Shown here piece by piece: positions 18,101 to 27,111 of a stretch of DNA of 64,000 nt (positions within the stretch are counted from its first letter, which is position 1; each line of letters starts with the position of its first letter). Below the pieces are notes generated by a model. It was not told the DNA's origin, made no database searches, and saw only the letters and a list, made by a program, of their open reading frames with translations. Made by a program: the position numbers and the translations under genes. Source of the DNA: Acidobacteria bacterium Ga0077551 (GTDB lineage: Bacteria; Pseudomonadota; Alphaproteobacteria; Caulobacterales; Hyphomonadaceae); assembly GCA_001464545.1 (NCBI GenBank), contig LNFC01000017.1:82929-146928 (forward strand). The letters are read 5' to 3'.

Positions 18101-18837
18101 TGGCGGAGGATCCATTCTTCGTCGGCTGGAACGCCGAGATGCCGAAACCGACGCGGCGGCAGATGCTTGTTGCGGGCGCCGGGCTGGTGGCGGGCGCTGG
18201 CGCGCTGGGGCTCGGGCTTGGGGCCGCGGCGCCGTCGCCGGGGCCGGGCGCGTGGGACCAGGGCAAGAAGGTTGCGGTGACGGGCACAATCTATCCGGAG
18301 CCCTATACTCATCTGCTTACGGAGGATCTGGGATACGGCCTCAGGCCGGTGTTCCTCGTCGGCGCGGGCAAGGACCGGATCAATGTGCGTCCGGCGCTGA
18401 CGTTTACCGGTGCAGCGGTCACCGGCACGCTGATCGAGCGGGGCGAGCATGCGATGATGGCGGTGGACGGGATATATCCCGATCCCGCGCCGGGACGTGT
18501 GCGGGCGGGGCCGGAGGTGGACCTTGGCGAGGCGGTGCTGACAGGTGAGATCCTCGATGCAAAATGCTGGTTCGGCGCGATGCGGCCCGGGCATGGAAAG
18601 ACGCACAAGGCCTGCGCGGCGCTGTGTGCGCGGGGCGGGTTGCCGCTCGCGTTTGCCGAGACGGGGCGGTGCGCGGAGGGCAAGGCGGCGCTGTTGTTCC
18701 TGAACGCGCGGGGCAAGGCTTTCGGGCCGGAGATCATTCCGCTCGTCGCCGATCCGGTGATGATCCGGGGGCGGATCGTTGAGGTGGCGGGGCTGCGGCA
18801 GGTGCGCGCGAAGTTCGAGGATGTTGTGAGGCTTTAG
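18100..18837 (+). CDS. Tat-exported protein with conserved Cys/His segment
   Basis: A 245-residue protein beginning in the stop of the Rieske gene. TRRQMLVAGAG followed by a Gly/Ala/Leu-rich stretch (to about residue 48) is a twin-arginine-like signal, implying folded export, often with a cofactor. Near the C-terminus lies DAKCWFGAMRPGHGKTHKAC and then AALCARGG, with three Cys and two His that could bind metal or haem. I recall similar Cys/His proteins beside Rieske-type genes but cannot name a family. It probably works with the membrane Rieske protein in the periplasm. Confidence 0.72.
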   Translation: MAEDPFFVGWNAEMPKPTRRQMLVAGAGLVAGAGALGLGLGAAAPSPGPGAWDQGKKVAVTGTIYPEPYTHLLTEDLGYGLRPVFLVGAGKDRINVRPALTFTGAAVTGTLIERGEHAMMAVDGIYPDPAPGRVRAGPEVDLGEAVLTGEILDAKCWFGAMRPGHGKTHKACAALCARGGLPLAFAETGRCAEGKAALLFLNARGKAFGPEIIPLVADPVMIRGRIVEVAGLRQVRAKFEDVVRL

Positions 18838-19284
18838 GGCGCTCAATTTCCCTCTCGTTCGCTCTCGTTGCGCCTGCATTTTCCTTCGTTTCGTTTTCGC
18901 TCCTTCTCGTTTGTTTCCCACTTTTTATCACTTTTTTGTCGCTTGTTCTCGCGGTTTGGCGGCTGCGGGACGCGTAAGGTTTTGATTGATTTGGGAATCC
19001 GTGCGCGAGGGGCCGAATGGGCCCGGTTCGGTGGATTTCGGGGGCGGAGGGGTGGGTTTCATGGCTTGAGGATACACCCGGGGTGGGGGGTGTAGGGCAA
19101 GTTGCCCGGGGTGTATTGTAAGTTGTTGATTTTTTTGGGGTGGAGGAGATGGGGATGTGGGCGCAAGCTGCGTTGCTTGGCCCATCCTTCGACTTCGCAC
19201 AGGATGAGCTGCATGGCTTGGCGGGTGGGAGAGTGGGTCCCGGGTCAATCGGCTGCTGCGCGGCCTTTGCCCGGGATGACAGGT
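18838..19284. other. Intergenic region: pyrimidine-rich tract and REP-like repeats
   Basis: 447 bp with no supported gene. The first ~120 bp are unusually rich in C and T on the plus strand. Around 19180-19215 lies TCCTTCGACTTCGCACAGGA, and at 19237-19281 GTCCCGGGTC followed by GCCCGGGATGAC. These imperfect inverted pieces look like the short intergenic repeats scattered in many alphaproteobacterial genomes. Confidence 0.45.
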
Positions 19285-21288
19285 TTAAATATCTAGCGTT
19301 TCCACAAACGCGGCGTTGTCCTGGATGAACTTGAAGCGGAGTTCGGCTTTCTTGCCCATGAGGGTGTTGATCAGGTCGGCCGGTTTCATTTCGGTGAGTT
19401 CGTCCATCGAGTCCGGCAGGGTGACGCGGGCGAGGACGCGGCTGGCCGGGTTCATGGTGGTCTCTTTCAGCTGGGCAGGGTTCATCTCGCCGAGACCCTT
19501 GAAGCGGGTCAGGTCGATCTTCTGGTTGCCCTTGAAGTGTTCCTTCATGATCCGTGCACGGTCTTCATCATCCATGGCGTAGTGGATGTTGCCCTTGTTT
19601 GCGAGCTTGTAGAGCGGCGGCTGGGCGAGGTAGAGGCGTCCGCCTTCGATCAGGCCGGGGGTGAGCCGGTAGAAGAAGGTGATCAGCAGCGCCGCGATGT
19701 GCGCGCCGTCGACGTCGGCGTCGGTCATGATGATGATCCGCTCATAGCGCAGGTCATCGAGATTGAACTTGCGGCCAAGCTCGGTGCCCAGAGCCAGCGA
19801 GAGGTCCGAGAGTTCCTGGTTGCCCATCAGCTTGTCGTCAGAGGCGGACTCGACGTTCAGGATCTTGCCGCGCAGGGGCAGGATCGCCTGCGTCTCGCGG
19901 TTGCGGGCCTGCTTGGCGGAGCCGCCGGCCGAGTCGCCTTCGACGAGGAAGAGTTCAGTGCCTTCCGGGCCCTTGGCGGAGCAGTCAGCGAGCTTGCCGG
20001 GGAGGCGGAGTTTCTTGGTGGCCGACTTGCGGCTGATCTCTTTCGCCTTGCGGCGTTTGGCGCGCTCGTCGGCGCGGTCAATCGCCCAGGAGAGGAGTTT
20101 GTTGGCTTCCTTGGGTGACTGGGCGAGCCAGTGGTCGAAGTGGTCGCGCACGGCGGCTTCCACGAGGCGGAAGGCGTGCGTGGAAGAGAGCTTGTCCTTA
20201 GTCTGGCCGACGAATTCCGGGCCGCGAATGAAGACCGAGAGCAGGAAGCCAGAATGGCCCATGACGTCTTCGGCGGTGATCTCGGCGGCTTTCTTGTTGC
20301 CGGTCAGCTCGCCGAAATTGCGCAGGCCCTTGGTGATGGCCGAGCGGAAGCCGGCCTCGTGGGTGCCGCCTTCGGGGGTCGGGATGGTGTTGCAGTAGGA
20401 GCGGGCGAAGCCGTCCTGCTCGCCGAAGCCGGCCTGCGTCCAGGCGATGGCCCATTCGCACTTGCCGTCATGGCCCATGTCGACGAGGCCGGTGAAGGGC
20501 GCTTCCGTGATGGTTGCCTTGTCGGCGAAGACTTCGCCGAGCTGGTCGGCAAGGCCGTTGGGATAGGAGAGGACCGCTTCGGCGGGGATTTTCGAGTCTT
20601 CGGGCAGCAGGTCTGCGTCGCAGGACCAGCGCACTTCGACGCCGCGGAAGAGGTAGGCCTTGGAGCGGGCCATGCCGAACAGGCGCGCGGGGCGCCAGCG
20701 CAGCTTGTCGCCAAAAATCTGCGGGTCGGGCTTGAAGCGGACCGAGGTGCCGCGCCGGTTGGGCGTGGTGCCGACCTTGGCGAGCTTGCCCATCGGGGCG
20801 CCGCGCGAGAATTCCTGGCGGTAGACGGTGCGGTCACGGGCGACTTCGACTTCGACGTGCTCGGAGAGCGCGTTGACGACCGAGATGCCGACGCCGTGCA
20901 GGCCGCCGGCGGTGGAGTAGGCCTTGTCCGAGAATTTGCCGCCCGAGTGGAGCGTCGTCATGATCACTTCGAGGGCGGATTTCTTGGGGAATTTCGGGTG
21001 CGGGTCGACCGGGATGCCGCGGCCGTTGTCGGTGACGGTCAGGTATCCGTCATTGGTCAGCTTGATCTCGATCCGGTTGGCATAGCCGGCGACGGCTTCG
21101 TCCATGGCGTTGTCCAGGACTTCGGCGAAGAGGTGGTGGTAGGCGCGCTCGTCGGTGCCGCCGATATACATGCCGGGGCGTTTGCGGACGGGCTCCAGGC
21201 CTTCGAGGACCTCGATATCCTTGGCGGAATAGCCGGAAGTGCCGGCCAGCAGGTCATCGACAGGCTTGAGTTGCCGGGCTGAGGACAT
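19285..21288 (-). CDS. parE: DNA topoisomerase IV subunit B
   Basis: A 667-residue ATPase subunit of topoisomerase IV, which unlinks daughter chromosomes together with ParC. The GHKL ATPase domain shows EVLDNAMDEA, DNGRGIPVD and GGLHGVGISVVNALS; the C-terminal Toprim domain shows EGDSAGGSAKQARNR and DADVDGAHI. Length and the C-terminal ending near RFKFIQDNA support ParE over GyrB, which is longer in proteobacteria. ParC is not in this window. Confidence 0.94.
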   Translation of the reverse strand: MSSARQLKPVDDLLAGTSGYSAKDIEVLEGLEPVRKRPGMYIGGTDERAYHHLFAEVLDNAMDEAVAGYANRIEIKLTNDGYLTVTDNGRGIPVDPHPKFPKKSALEVIMTTLHSGGKFSDKAYSTAGGLHGVGISVVNALSEHVEVEVARDRTVYRQEFSRGAPMGKLAKVGTTPNRRGTSVRFKPDPQIFGDKLRWRPARLFGMARSKAYLFRGVEVRWSCDADLLPEDSKIPAEAVLSYPNGLADQLGEVFADKATITEAPFTGLVDMGHDGKCEWAIAWTQAGFGEQDGFARSYCNTIPTPEGGTHEAGFRSAITKGLRNFGELTGNKKAAEITAEDVMGHSGFLLSVFIRGPEFVGQTKDKLSSTHAFRLVEAAVRDHFDHWLAQSPKEANKLLSWAIDRADERAKRRKAKEISRKSATKKLRLPGKLADCSAKGPEGTELFLVEGDSAGGSAKQARNRETQAILPLRGKILNVESASDDKLMGNQELSDLSLALGTELGRKFNLDDLRYERIIIMTDADVDGAHIAALLITFFYRLTPGLIEGGRLYLAQPPLYKLANKGNIHYAMDDEDRARIMKEHFKGNQKIDLTRFKGLGEMNPAQLKETTMNPASRVLARVTLPDSMDELTEMKPADLINTLMGKKAELRFKFIQDNAAFVETLDI

Positions 21289-21655
21289 GGGCTGCGTCTC
21301 CGTCTCTGGGCTGCCGGACAGGCCGGCGAAGTACCCGCGCAGATGAGGCTGAAACGGTTCCGAAAGCGTTAAAGACGCCTTAACCCTCAGGCTTTCTGCC
21401 GGGAGGCGGTATCAAGCCGGACTCGGGCGGCGGGGCAAGGGGGCGGGCGCTGTGCATCTTGAACCCGTCTCCCAAGGCAGAGGGGGCTTTGAGAACCGGT
21501 CAGGAGTTATATTCACACCTTTGTTGAGCAGTGCTGGCGTTGAAGGGGGGCTTAACGGTTTCCACATCCTTCGCATCGCCCGATAATCGCCCCATATGGT
21601 GGTCTAGGGTTTCCGGGCTGCTGCCATGCGGGGCCCACGTAAAGGAGGCATTCAA
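21289..21655. other. Divergent intergenic region parE/lon
   Basis: 367 bp between the divergent starts of parE and lon, with no supported gene. It contains the candidate heat-shock promoter of lon at 21569-21597 and, near 21508-21520, an AT-richer patch. I see no clear parE promoter. Confidence 0.5.
21569..21597 (+). promoter_or_regulatory. Candidate sigma-32 promoter of lon
   Basis: CTTCGCA at 21569-21575, a 14-nt spacer, and CCCCATAT at 21590-21597 resemble the heat-shock consensus CTTGAAA / CCCCATNT. The -10-like half is a full match; the -35-like half matches 4 of 7. It lies about 60 bp before lon, a classic heat-shock gene. Confidence 0.45.
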
Positions 21656-24079
21656 ATGCCAAGATCGAAGACAGTGCCGGTGTTGCCGCTCAGGGACATC
21701 GTTGTTTTCCCGGACATGGTCGCGCCGCTGTTCGTCGGCCGGGACAAGTCCGTGCGGGCCCTTGAAATGATTGAGGAGTCCGAGAACGAGATCATGCTGG
21801 TCGCCCAGCGCGATGCGTCCATCGACAATCCGAACTCCGGCGACCTGCATACCGTCGGGACACTCGCGACCATTTTGCAACTGCTGAAACTGCCGGACGG
21901 CACCGTGAAGGTGCTCGTCGAAGGCAAGTCGCGCGCGAAACTGGTCGAGCTGCATGACCGCGGCGAGTATTTCGAGGCGGCGGTCGAGACGATTGCCGAG
22001 GGCGACACAGTCGGCGGCGATGTCACCGCGCTTATGCGCGCCGTGCAGGAACAGTTCGAGAGCTATGTGAAGCTGAACCGCAAGATCCCGCCGGAAGCGG
22101 TGTCTTCGATCGGGCAGATGACGGAGCCGGGCCGGCTGGCCGACCAGGTGGCGTCGAACCTGTCGGTGAAGCTGTCCGACAAGCAGGAACTGCTCGAGAT
22201 GCCGGACGCCAAGGACCGGCTCGAGAAGGTCTTCGCGCTGATGGAAGGCGAGATGGGCATGCTCCAGATGGAGCGGAAGATCAAAAACCGCGTCAAGCGG
22301 CAGATGGAAAAGACCCAGCGCGAGTATTACCTGAACGAGCAGATGAAGGCGATCCAGCGCGAGCTGGGCGATCAGGGCGGCGAAGGCGGCGAGCGCGACG
22401 AGATGGCCGAGCTCGAGCAGAAGATTGCCGATGCGCCGCTGTCGCAGGAGGCCCGGACAAAGGCCGAGGCGGAGATGAAGAAGCTGCGCCAGATGTCGCC
22501 GATGTCGGCGGAATCGACCGTGGTGCGCAACTATCTCGACTGGCTGCTGGCGCTGCCTTGGGGCAAGCGCAAGGAGATCGTCACCGATCTGCGCAAGGCC
22601 GAGAAACAGCTCGACGATGACCATTACGGCCTCGAGAAGGTCAAGGAACGGATCCTTGAATACCTCGCGGTGCAGAAACGCACCGGCAAGCTGAAGGGGC
22701 CGATCCTCTGCCTCGTCGGCCCTCCGGGTGTCGGCAAGACCTCGCTCGGCAAGTCCATCGCGGAAGCGACGGGGCGTGACTTCGTGCGCGTGTCGCTCGG
22801 CGGCGTGCGTGACGAGAGTGAGATCCGCGGGCACCGGCGCACCTATATCGGCTCGATGCCGGGACGGGTGATCCAGAGCCTCAAGAAGGTGAAGAGCGGC
22901 AACCCGCTGTTCCTCCTCGACGAGATCGACAAGATGGGCATGGACCACCGGGGCGACCCGGCTTCGGCCTTGCTCGAAGTGCTCGACCCGGAGCAGAACT
23001 CGACGTTCAACGACCACTACCTGGAAGTCGACTATGACCTCTCGGACGTGATGTTCGTGACGACCGCGAACTCGCTGAACATGCCGCAGCCCTTGCTTGA
23101 CCGGATGGAGATCATCCGGATTGCGGGGTACACGGAGGATGAGAAACTCGAGATCACCAAGCGCCACCTGATCCCTCAGGTGCGCGAGGATCACGGCCTC
23201 AAGGCTGAAGAGTGGATCGTCACCGATGGCGCCGTGCGCGACCTGATCCGATACTATTCGCGGGAAGCGGGCGTGCGGTCGCTGAAGCGGGAGATTGCGC
23301 GTCTTGCCCGCAAGGCGGTGCGCCACCTTGCGCTCAACGAGGGCGGCAGCCTGACGATCGACGAGGGCAACCTTGCGACCTTCGCGGGCGTGCGCAAGCA
23401 TCGCTACGGCCTCGCCGACGAGACCGATCAGGTGGGCGCCGTTACCGGTCTCGCCTGGACGGAAGTCGGCGGCGACCTCCTCACCATCGAGGCGGTGAAG
23501 ATGCCGGGACGCGGCAACATGAAGGTCACGGGTAACCTCCGCGACGTCATGAAGGAGTCAATCCAGGCGGCGAGCTCGCTCGTCCGTGCACGGTCGGTCT
23601 CGCTTGGCATCAAGCCGACGGCGTTCAACACGACGGACATCCACGTGCACGTGCCGGATGGCGCGACGCCCAAGGATGGCCCGAGTGCCGGCGCCGCGAT
23701 GACGACGGCCATCGTGTCGCTGCTCACCGGCATTCCGGTGAACCGCGAAGTGGCGATGACCGGCGAGATCAGCCTGCGTGGCCGGGTGCTGCCGATTGGC
23801 GGCCTCAAGGAGAAACTGCTCGCGGCCCTGCGCGGCGGCATCAAGACGGTGCTGATCCCGAAGGAGAACGAGAAGGATCTCGAGGAGATCCCGGAAAATG
23901 TGAAGACGCAGATGAAGATCATCCCCGTCTCGGACATCCAGGAAGTGCTGAAGCTCGCGCTAACGCGTCCGGTGGTGCCGATCGAATGGTCGGATGCCGA
24001 TGAGGCGGCGCTGCAGCAGAGCCTCTCCGGCGGCCCGGCGAAACCGGCCGACGATACGGACACGATCCGCGCGCACTGA
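21656..24079 (+). CDS. lon: ATP-dependent Lon protease
   Basis: An 807-residue cytoplasmic AAA+ protease that degrades misfolded and regulatory proteins. In order: LON substrate-binding domain ([16 protein letters not shown]), coiled-coil linker, AAA+ domain with Walker [14 protein letters not shown] and Walker [12 protein letters not shown], and the C-terminal protease domain with the dyad Ser677 ([10 protein letters not shown]) and Lys720 ([10 protein letters not shown]), the same 43-residue spacing as in E. coli. AAAGGAGG stands 7 nt before the ATG. A terminator follows directly. Confidence 0.97.
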   Translation: MPRSKTVPVLPLRDIVVFPDMVAPLFVGRDKSVRALEMIEESENEIMLVAQRDASIDNPNSGDLHTVGTLATILQLLKLPDGTVKVLVEGKSRAKLVELHDRGEYFEAAVETIAEGDTVGGDVTALMRAVQEQFESYVKLNRKIPPEAVSSIGQMTEPGRLADQVASNLSVKLSDKQELLEMPDAKDRLEKVFALMEGEMGMLQMERKIKNRVKRQMEKTQREYYLNEQMKAIQRELGDQGGEGGERDEMAELEQKIADAPLSQEARTKAEAEMKKLRQMSPMSAESTVVRNYLDWLLALPWGKRKEIVTDLRKAEKQLDDDHYGLEKVKERILEYLAVQKRTGKLKGPILCLVGPPGVGKTSLGKSIAEATGRDFVRVSLGGVRDESEIRGHRRTYIGSMPGRVIQSLKKVKSGNPLFLLDEIDKMGMDHRGDPASALLEVLDPEQNSTFNDHYLEVDYDLSDVMFVTTANSLNMPQPLLDRMEIIRIAGYTEDEKLEITKRHLIPQVREDHGLKAEEWIVTDGAVRDLIRYYSREAGVRSLKREIARLARKAVRHLALNEGGSLTIDEGNLATFAGVRKHRYGLADETDQVGAVTGLAWTEVGGDLLTIEAVKMPGRGNMKVTGNLRDVMKESIQAASSLVRARSVSLGIKPTAFNTTDIHVHVPDGATPKDGPSAGAAMTTAIVSLLTGIPVNREVAMTGEISLRGRVLPIGGLKEKLLAALRGGIKTVLIPKENEKDLEEIPENVKTQMKIIPVSDIQEVLKLALTRPVVPIEWSDADEAALQQSLSGGPAKPADDTDTIRAH

Positions 24080-24101
24080 GCGGGAATTGAAACGATAATG
24101 G

Positions 24102-24131
24102 AAAGGCCCGCTCCGGCGGGCCTTTTTGTTT
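24102..24131 (+). terminator. Intrinsic terminator of lon
   Basis: GGCCCGC and GCGGGCC pair around a TCCG loop, followed by TTTTTGTTT, 22 nt after the lon stop codon. Confidence 0.92.
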
Positions 24132-24207
24132 GGGGCGGGGCAGCCGAGGTGCAACGCACTTGCCAATCGGGCGCGCCCCCGGCAAAGAGGCGGCATACCA
24201 GATTTGG

Positions 24208-24283
24208 GGGCGATTAGCTCAGTTGGTAGAGCGCCTGCTTTACACGCAGGATGTCGGCGGTTCGAGCCCGTCATCGCCCACCA
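24208..24283 (+). tRNA. tRNA-Val (anticodon TAC)
   Basis: A 76-nt cloverleaf: acceptor GGGCGAT with ATCGCCC, D-arm TAGCTCAGTTGGTAGAGC, anticodon arm CCTGC-TTTACAC-GCAGG giving TAC, T-arm with GGTTCGAGCCC, and encoded CCA. Confidence 0.97.
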
Positions 24284-24297
24284 TTTTCCGACCAGGG

Positions 24298-24780
24298 TCA
24301 GCCGGGCATGCAGGCGCGCACGCCGGTGACGGGCAGGACGGTTTCCCAGCCTTCGGCGTCGCGGAACTGGATGTTGCCGCTGCCGACGCGCTGGCCGCCT
24401 TCGAGGGGCTTGCCGGGTTCGATGGAGACGGTGACCTTCACCTTCGAGGCGAGGTCTTCGAACATCATCCGCGACAGGAACTGGCCAAAGACATCGCCGC
24501 CGGCGGAGGTCATCGGCATCGAGGTGGACTTGTTGCCGATCAGCACCAGTGCGTCACCGGACGAGCCCTTGGTGAAGAAGACGAACTGGCGCGGCGCCGA
24601 CATGCTCCACAGGAACAGGCCGCACTCACCGGGCGCGAGGCGCTGGGGCGGCAGGCCTTCGGCGGGGACCGTGCTGATCGCAGGGGCGGCCGCGGCGGCT
24701 TTCGCCGCCGCCTGCTCCGGCGAGCTGGCGCAGGCGGCGAGCGCGCAAAGGGCGGCGGCGAGGAACAGGGGCTTCATCAT
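24298..24780 (-). CDS. Small lipoprotein at the end of the type II secretion operon
   Basis: A 160-residue lipoprotein (lipobox ALAAC) with an Ala-rich linker to about residue 35. One Cys occurs near residue 53 (GECGLFLWS) and one near the C-terminus (VRACMPG), possibly a disulfide. SAPRQFVFF and RMMFEDLASKVKVTVSIEPG suggest a small beta-rich domain. Its ATG overlaps the gspN stop (ATGA), so it is translated as the last gene of the secretion operon. A role as pilotin for the GspD secretin is conceivable from its size, lipidation and position, but there is no recognised similarity. Confidence 0.75.
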   Translation of the reverse strand: MMKPLFLAAALCALAACASSPEQAAAKAAAAAPAISTVPAEGLPPQRLAPGECGLFLWSMSAPRQFVFFTKGSSGDALVLIGNKSTSMPMTSAGGDVFGQFLSRMMFEDLASKVKVTVSIEPGKPLEGGQRVGSGNIQFRDAEGWETVLPVTGVRACMPG

Positions 24781-25535
24781 GTGGGACCACTCCGGTCTGA
24801 GGTCGAGAACGAGTATACCCAGTCGCGCCCGTCCGGCGCAAACCCGGCGATGGGAAGCGCGAAAGCGAGGTCGCGCGGGATGAGGCCGGAGACGCGGGCA
24901 TCAAACCGGCCGGGCTGCTGCGGCGCGAGGCGCAGCTCGGCGCGGAAACGGGTGCCGGAGGTGTTTTCCGATTCCAGCGGGATCACCAGCGCGGTGCCCT
25001 CGCATCTCAGCTCGCCCTGCATGGGCGACCAGCCGGCGCCTAGAATTTCCCGGTTGCGCTCAAGTACGTCGCTGCGGGCGGTGCCGCTGGCGGAGAGGCA
25101 GCCGTCGCGGTCGAAGCGGATGGCCTCTCCCTGCAGCTGCACGCGGCCGCCGGACTGACGGATCCAGAGGGCGGCCTGTTCGAGGCGGACGAGATCAAGA
25201 TCGAGGTTGAAGTCGCGTGCGGCGAGGCTGCCGCCGGCGCCGAGGGAGAGGTCGCCCATGCCGCTTCCGTGCTCGCCCTGCCAATCGACCGTGTACTGAA
25301 GGCGACCCGCCAGAAGGGCGGCAGGCTTCAGCTTCAAGGCCGCGTCGCCGTAGCGCTCGCCGCCGGCCTCGAGGCCGGTGAGGCGCCCGTCGAGGACCGT
25401 GCCTTCGGCGCGCGACCAGCCGAGACCGTGCGCCTCGACGCCGGCAAACTTCAGGGCGGCGCTCAGCGGGGCAAACACGGCGAGGCCGATCAGCACGCCG
25501 ACGAGGAGAAGCGCGAGGAGAATGAGCCGGTTCAT
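24777..25535 (-). CDS. gspN: Type II secretion protein GspN
   Basis: A 252-residue inner-membrane protein with one N-terminal span (LILLALLLVGVLIGLAVFAPL) and a periplasmic domain; GLGWSRAEGTVLDGRLTG is the typical GspN N-terminal segment. GspN is an accessory component found only in some type II systems, and its exact role is unsettled. It overlaps gspM and the lipoprotein gene by 4 nt each. Confidence 0.85.
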   Translation of the reverse strand: MNRLILLALLLVGVLIGLAVFAPLSAALKFAGVEAHGLGWSRAEGTVLDGRLTGLEAGGERYGDAALKLKPAALLAGRLQYTVDWQGEHGSGMGDLSLGAGGSLAARDFNLDLDLVRLEQAALWIRQSGGRVQLQGEAIRFDRDGCLSASGTARSDVLERNREILGAGWSPMQGELRCEGTALVIPLESENTSGTRFRAELRLAPQQPGRFDARVSGLIPRDLAFALPIAGFAPDGRDWVYSFSTSDRSGPT

Positions 25536-25996
25536 GGCGCGGGCGGCGCGGAGAAGACGACGACCGCGTCCACCTGGCCGGGCTGCGCGGCGATGAACTG
25601 TGCGGACTGGACGGTGATCCCGAGCCCGGTTTCGGACTCTTCAATCCACTGGAACACGGCGCCGGGATCGGCGGCCTTGAAGGCGAAGCGGAGTTCAGAG
25701 GCGGACGTCAGTTGCGGATCGGCGATGAGGCCGGACCGGGCGGCCCAGTCAGCGGCGAGGGCGGGCGCGTCCTGCGGGCTGGCCGGCGGGGCGGCCTGCG
25801 TGATGCCGGCATCGCGCAGCCGTTCGAGGCGAACCAGGGTGCGCCCGGATTCGGCGAGAGCGTCTTCGGCGGCGGTGCGGTGCGTCAGCGACGGGATGAG
25901 CACGCCCTGCACGATGACCGCGAGCACGAGGACGAAGGCGGCGGCAAGCAGCAGGAGCTGCTCCCGAGGCGCGCGTTGGTCCCACCAGGTTCTCAT
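25532..25996 (-). CDS. gspM: Type II secretion protein GspM
   Basis: A 154-residue bitopic protein with a short cytoplasmic start (TWWDQRAPREQ), one span (LLLLAAAFVLVLAVIVQGVLI) and a periplasmic ferredoxin-like part. GspM pairs with GspL in the inner-membrane platform. Identification rests on topology, size and position between gspL and gspN. Confidence 0.87.
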   Translation of the reverse strand: MRTWWDQRAPREQLLLLAAAFVLVLAVIVQGVLIPSLTHRTAAEDALAESGRTLVRLERLRDAGITQAAPPASPQDAPALAADWAARSGLIADPQLTSASELRFAFKAADPGAVFQWIEESETGLGITVQSAQFIAAQPGQVDAVVVFSAPPAP

Positions 25997-27111
25997 GGCG
26001 CGGCCCTCACGATGAGACTGGCTTCGATGCCGGCGGGAAGGTCGGTGATGGAGTCCGTTTCGACCCGGAAGCCGGAGGCTTCGAGGCGCGACCGGACGGC
26101 GGTCTCATCGGCGCGGGTTGAAAATTGTATCCGTGCACGGAGGGCTGCTTCGCCGCCGGTATAGGTAAGGCTGATGACGCGGACGGAGGGGTTGTCCGGC
26201 AAGGCGCCGTAGAGGGCGGCGGAGAGGGCGCGGAAACCGGCGGGGGCGCCGCCGACGAGCTGGGCGGATAGGCGGCGAACTTCGGCACCGATGTCGGCGG
26301 GCTCCGGCGCGCCGGGGAACTGGGCGCGGTAGGCGGCGCGGGCGGCGGCCTCGTTGCGGGTCGCCGCCTGCTGCAAGCCGTTTGTCTCGAACCAGACGCT
26401 GGCGAGCCAGAGGCAGGCCGCGGCGAGGGCGAGTGCGCCCGCGAAGAGCCAGCGGCCGAGGCCCTTGCCGGCACGGCGGCGGGCTGCGTCGCCGTCTGCG
26501 CCTTCGAGCGCGATGCCGGGAGTATTGGTTTGCAGGGGGATCAGGGTTTCCAGCGCATTTGCCGACGTGCGGCGCGCGTTGCCGAGGCCGCAGGCGCTGA
26601 TCAGTTCACGGAGGGCTTCGTCCGGCCAGGCGGGGTCGGCGGCGACGGCGCTGCCATCATGGCTGAGGAGCAGCCGGTCGCCGAAATCCAGCAGGGCGCC
26701 TTGCGGCAGCCTGAGGCTGTTTTCCGCAATGATCGGGGCATGGTCCAGGTTCAGGGTCGCGAGCGCGTCGGTCCAGGCGCGCATCAGACGGCGGTCGACG
26801 ATGTAGACATCGCGCGCCGCTTCCGTCTTGATCTTCGGGCCGAGGGTCAGATGGACGTCTTCGACGGGTTGGGCGAGATCGTCCTCCACCGCGTAGAGCG
26901 CCGTCTTGCGGGCCTCGGATTCCGATTTCGCCGCGACCTGCACACGGAACTTCGCGACGCAAAGGGCGGGGGCGAAGGCGATCGCCTTGGTGCGGGCATT
27001 CGCGGCGGCGCGGCCCAGCGGCACGTGTTCGATCTCGCCGCCGCGCCAGCGCGCGAGCCGGAGCAGGCCGTCCGGGACCGAGGGCAGTTCGATGTAGAGG
27101 TCCGCTTTCAT
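25993..27111 (-). CDS. gspL: Type II secretion protein GspL
   Basis: A 372-residue platform protein linking the GspE ATPase to the membrane complex. An actin-like cytoplasmic domain (about 1-240; e.g. AFAPALCVAKFRVQV) precedes one membrane span (LFAGALALAAACLWLASVWF) and a periplasmic ferredoxin-like domain. The ATG at 27111 was chosen at the start of MKADLYIEL; the longer open frame upstream is the shadow of gspK. It overlaps gspK and gspM by 4 nt. Confidence 0.88.
   Translation of the reverse strand: MKADLYIELPSVPDGLLRLARWRGGEIEHVPLGRAAANARTKAIAFAPALCVAKFRVQVAAKSESEARKTALYAVEDDLAQPVEDVHLTLGPKIKTEAARDVYIVDRRLMRAWTDALATLNLDHAPIIAENSLRLPQGALLDFGDRLLLSHDGSAVAADPAWPDEALRELISACGLGNARRTSANALETLIPLQTNTPGIALEGADGDAARRRAGKGLGRWLFAGALALAAACLWLASVWFETNGLQQAATRNEAAARAAYRAQFPGAPEPADIGAEVRRLSAQLVGGAPAGFRALSAALYGALPDNPSVRVISLTYTGGEAALRARIQFSTRADETAVRSRLEASGFRVETDSITDLPAGIEASLIVRAAP

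Noticed and set aside
21500..23401. A 633-codon minus-strand open frame opposite lon
   Set aside because: Rich in His, Arg and Leu with no family pattern; it is the complement of lon, a common artefact at high GC.
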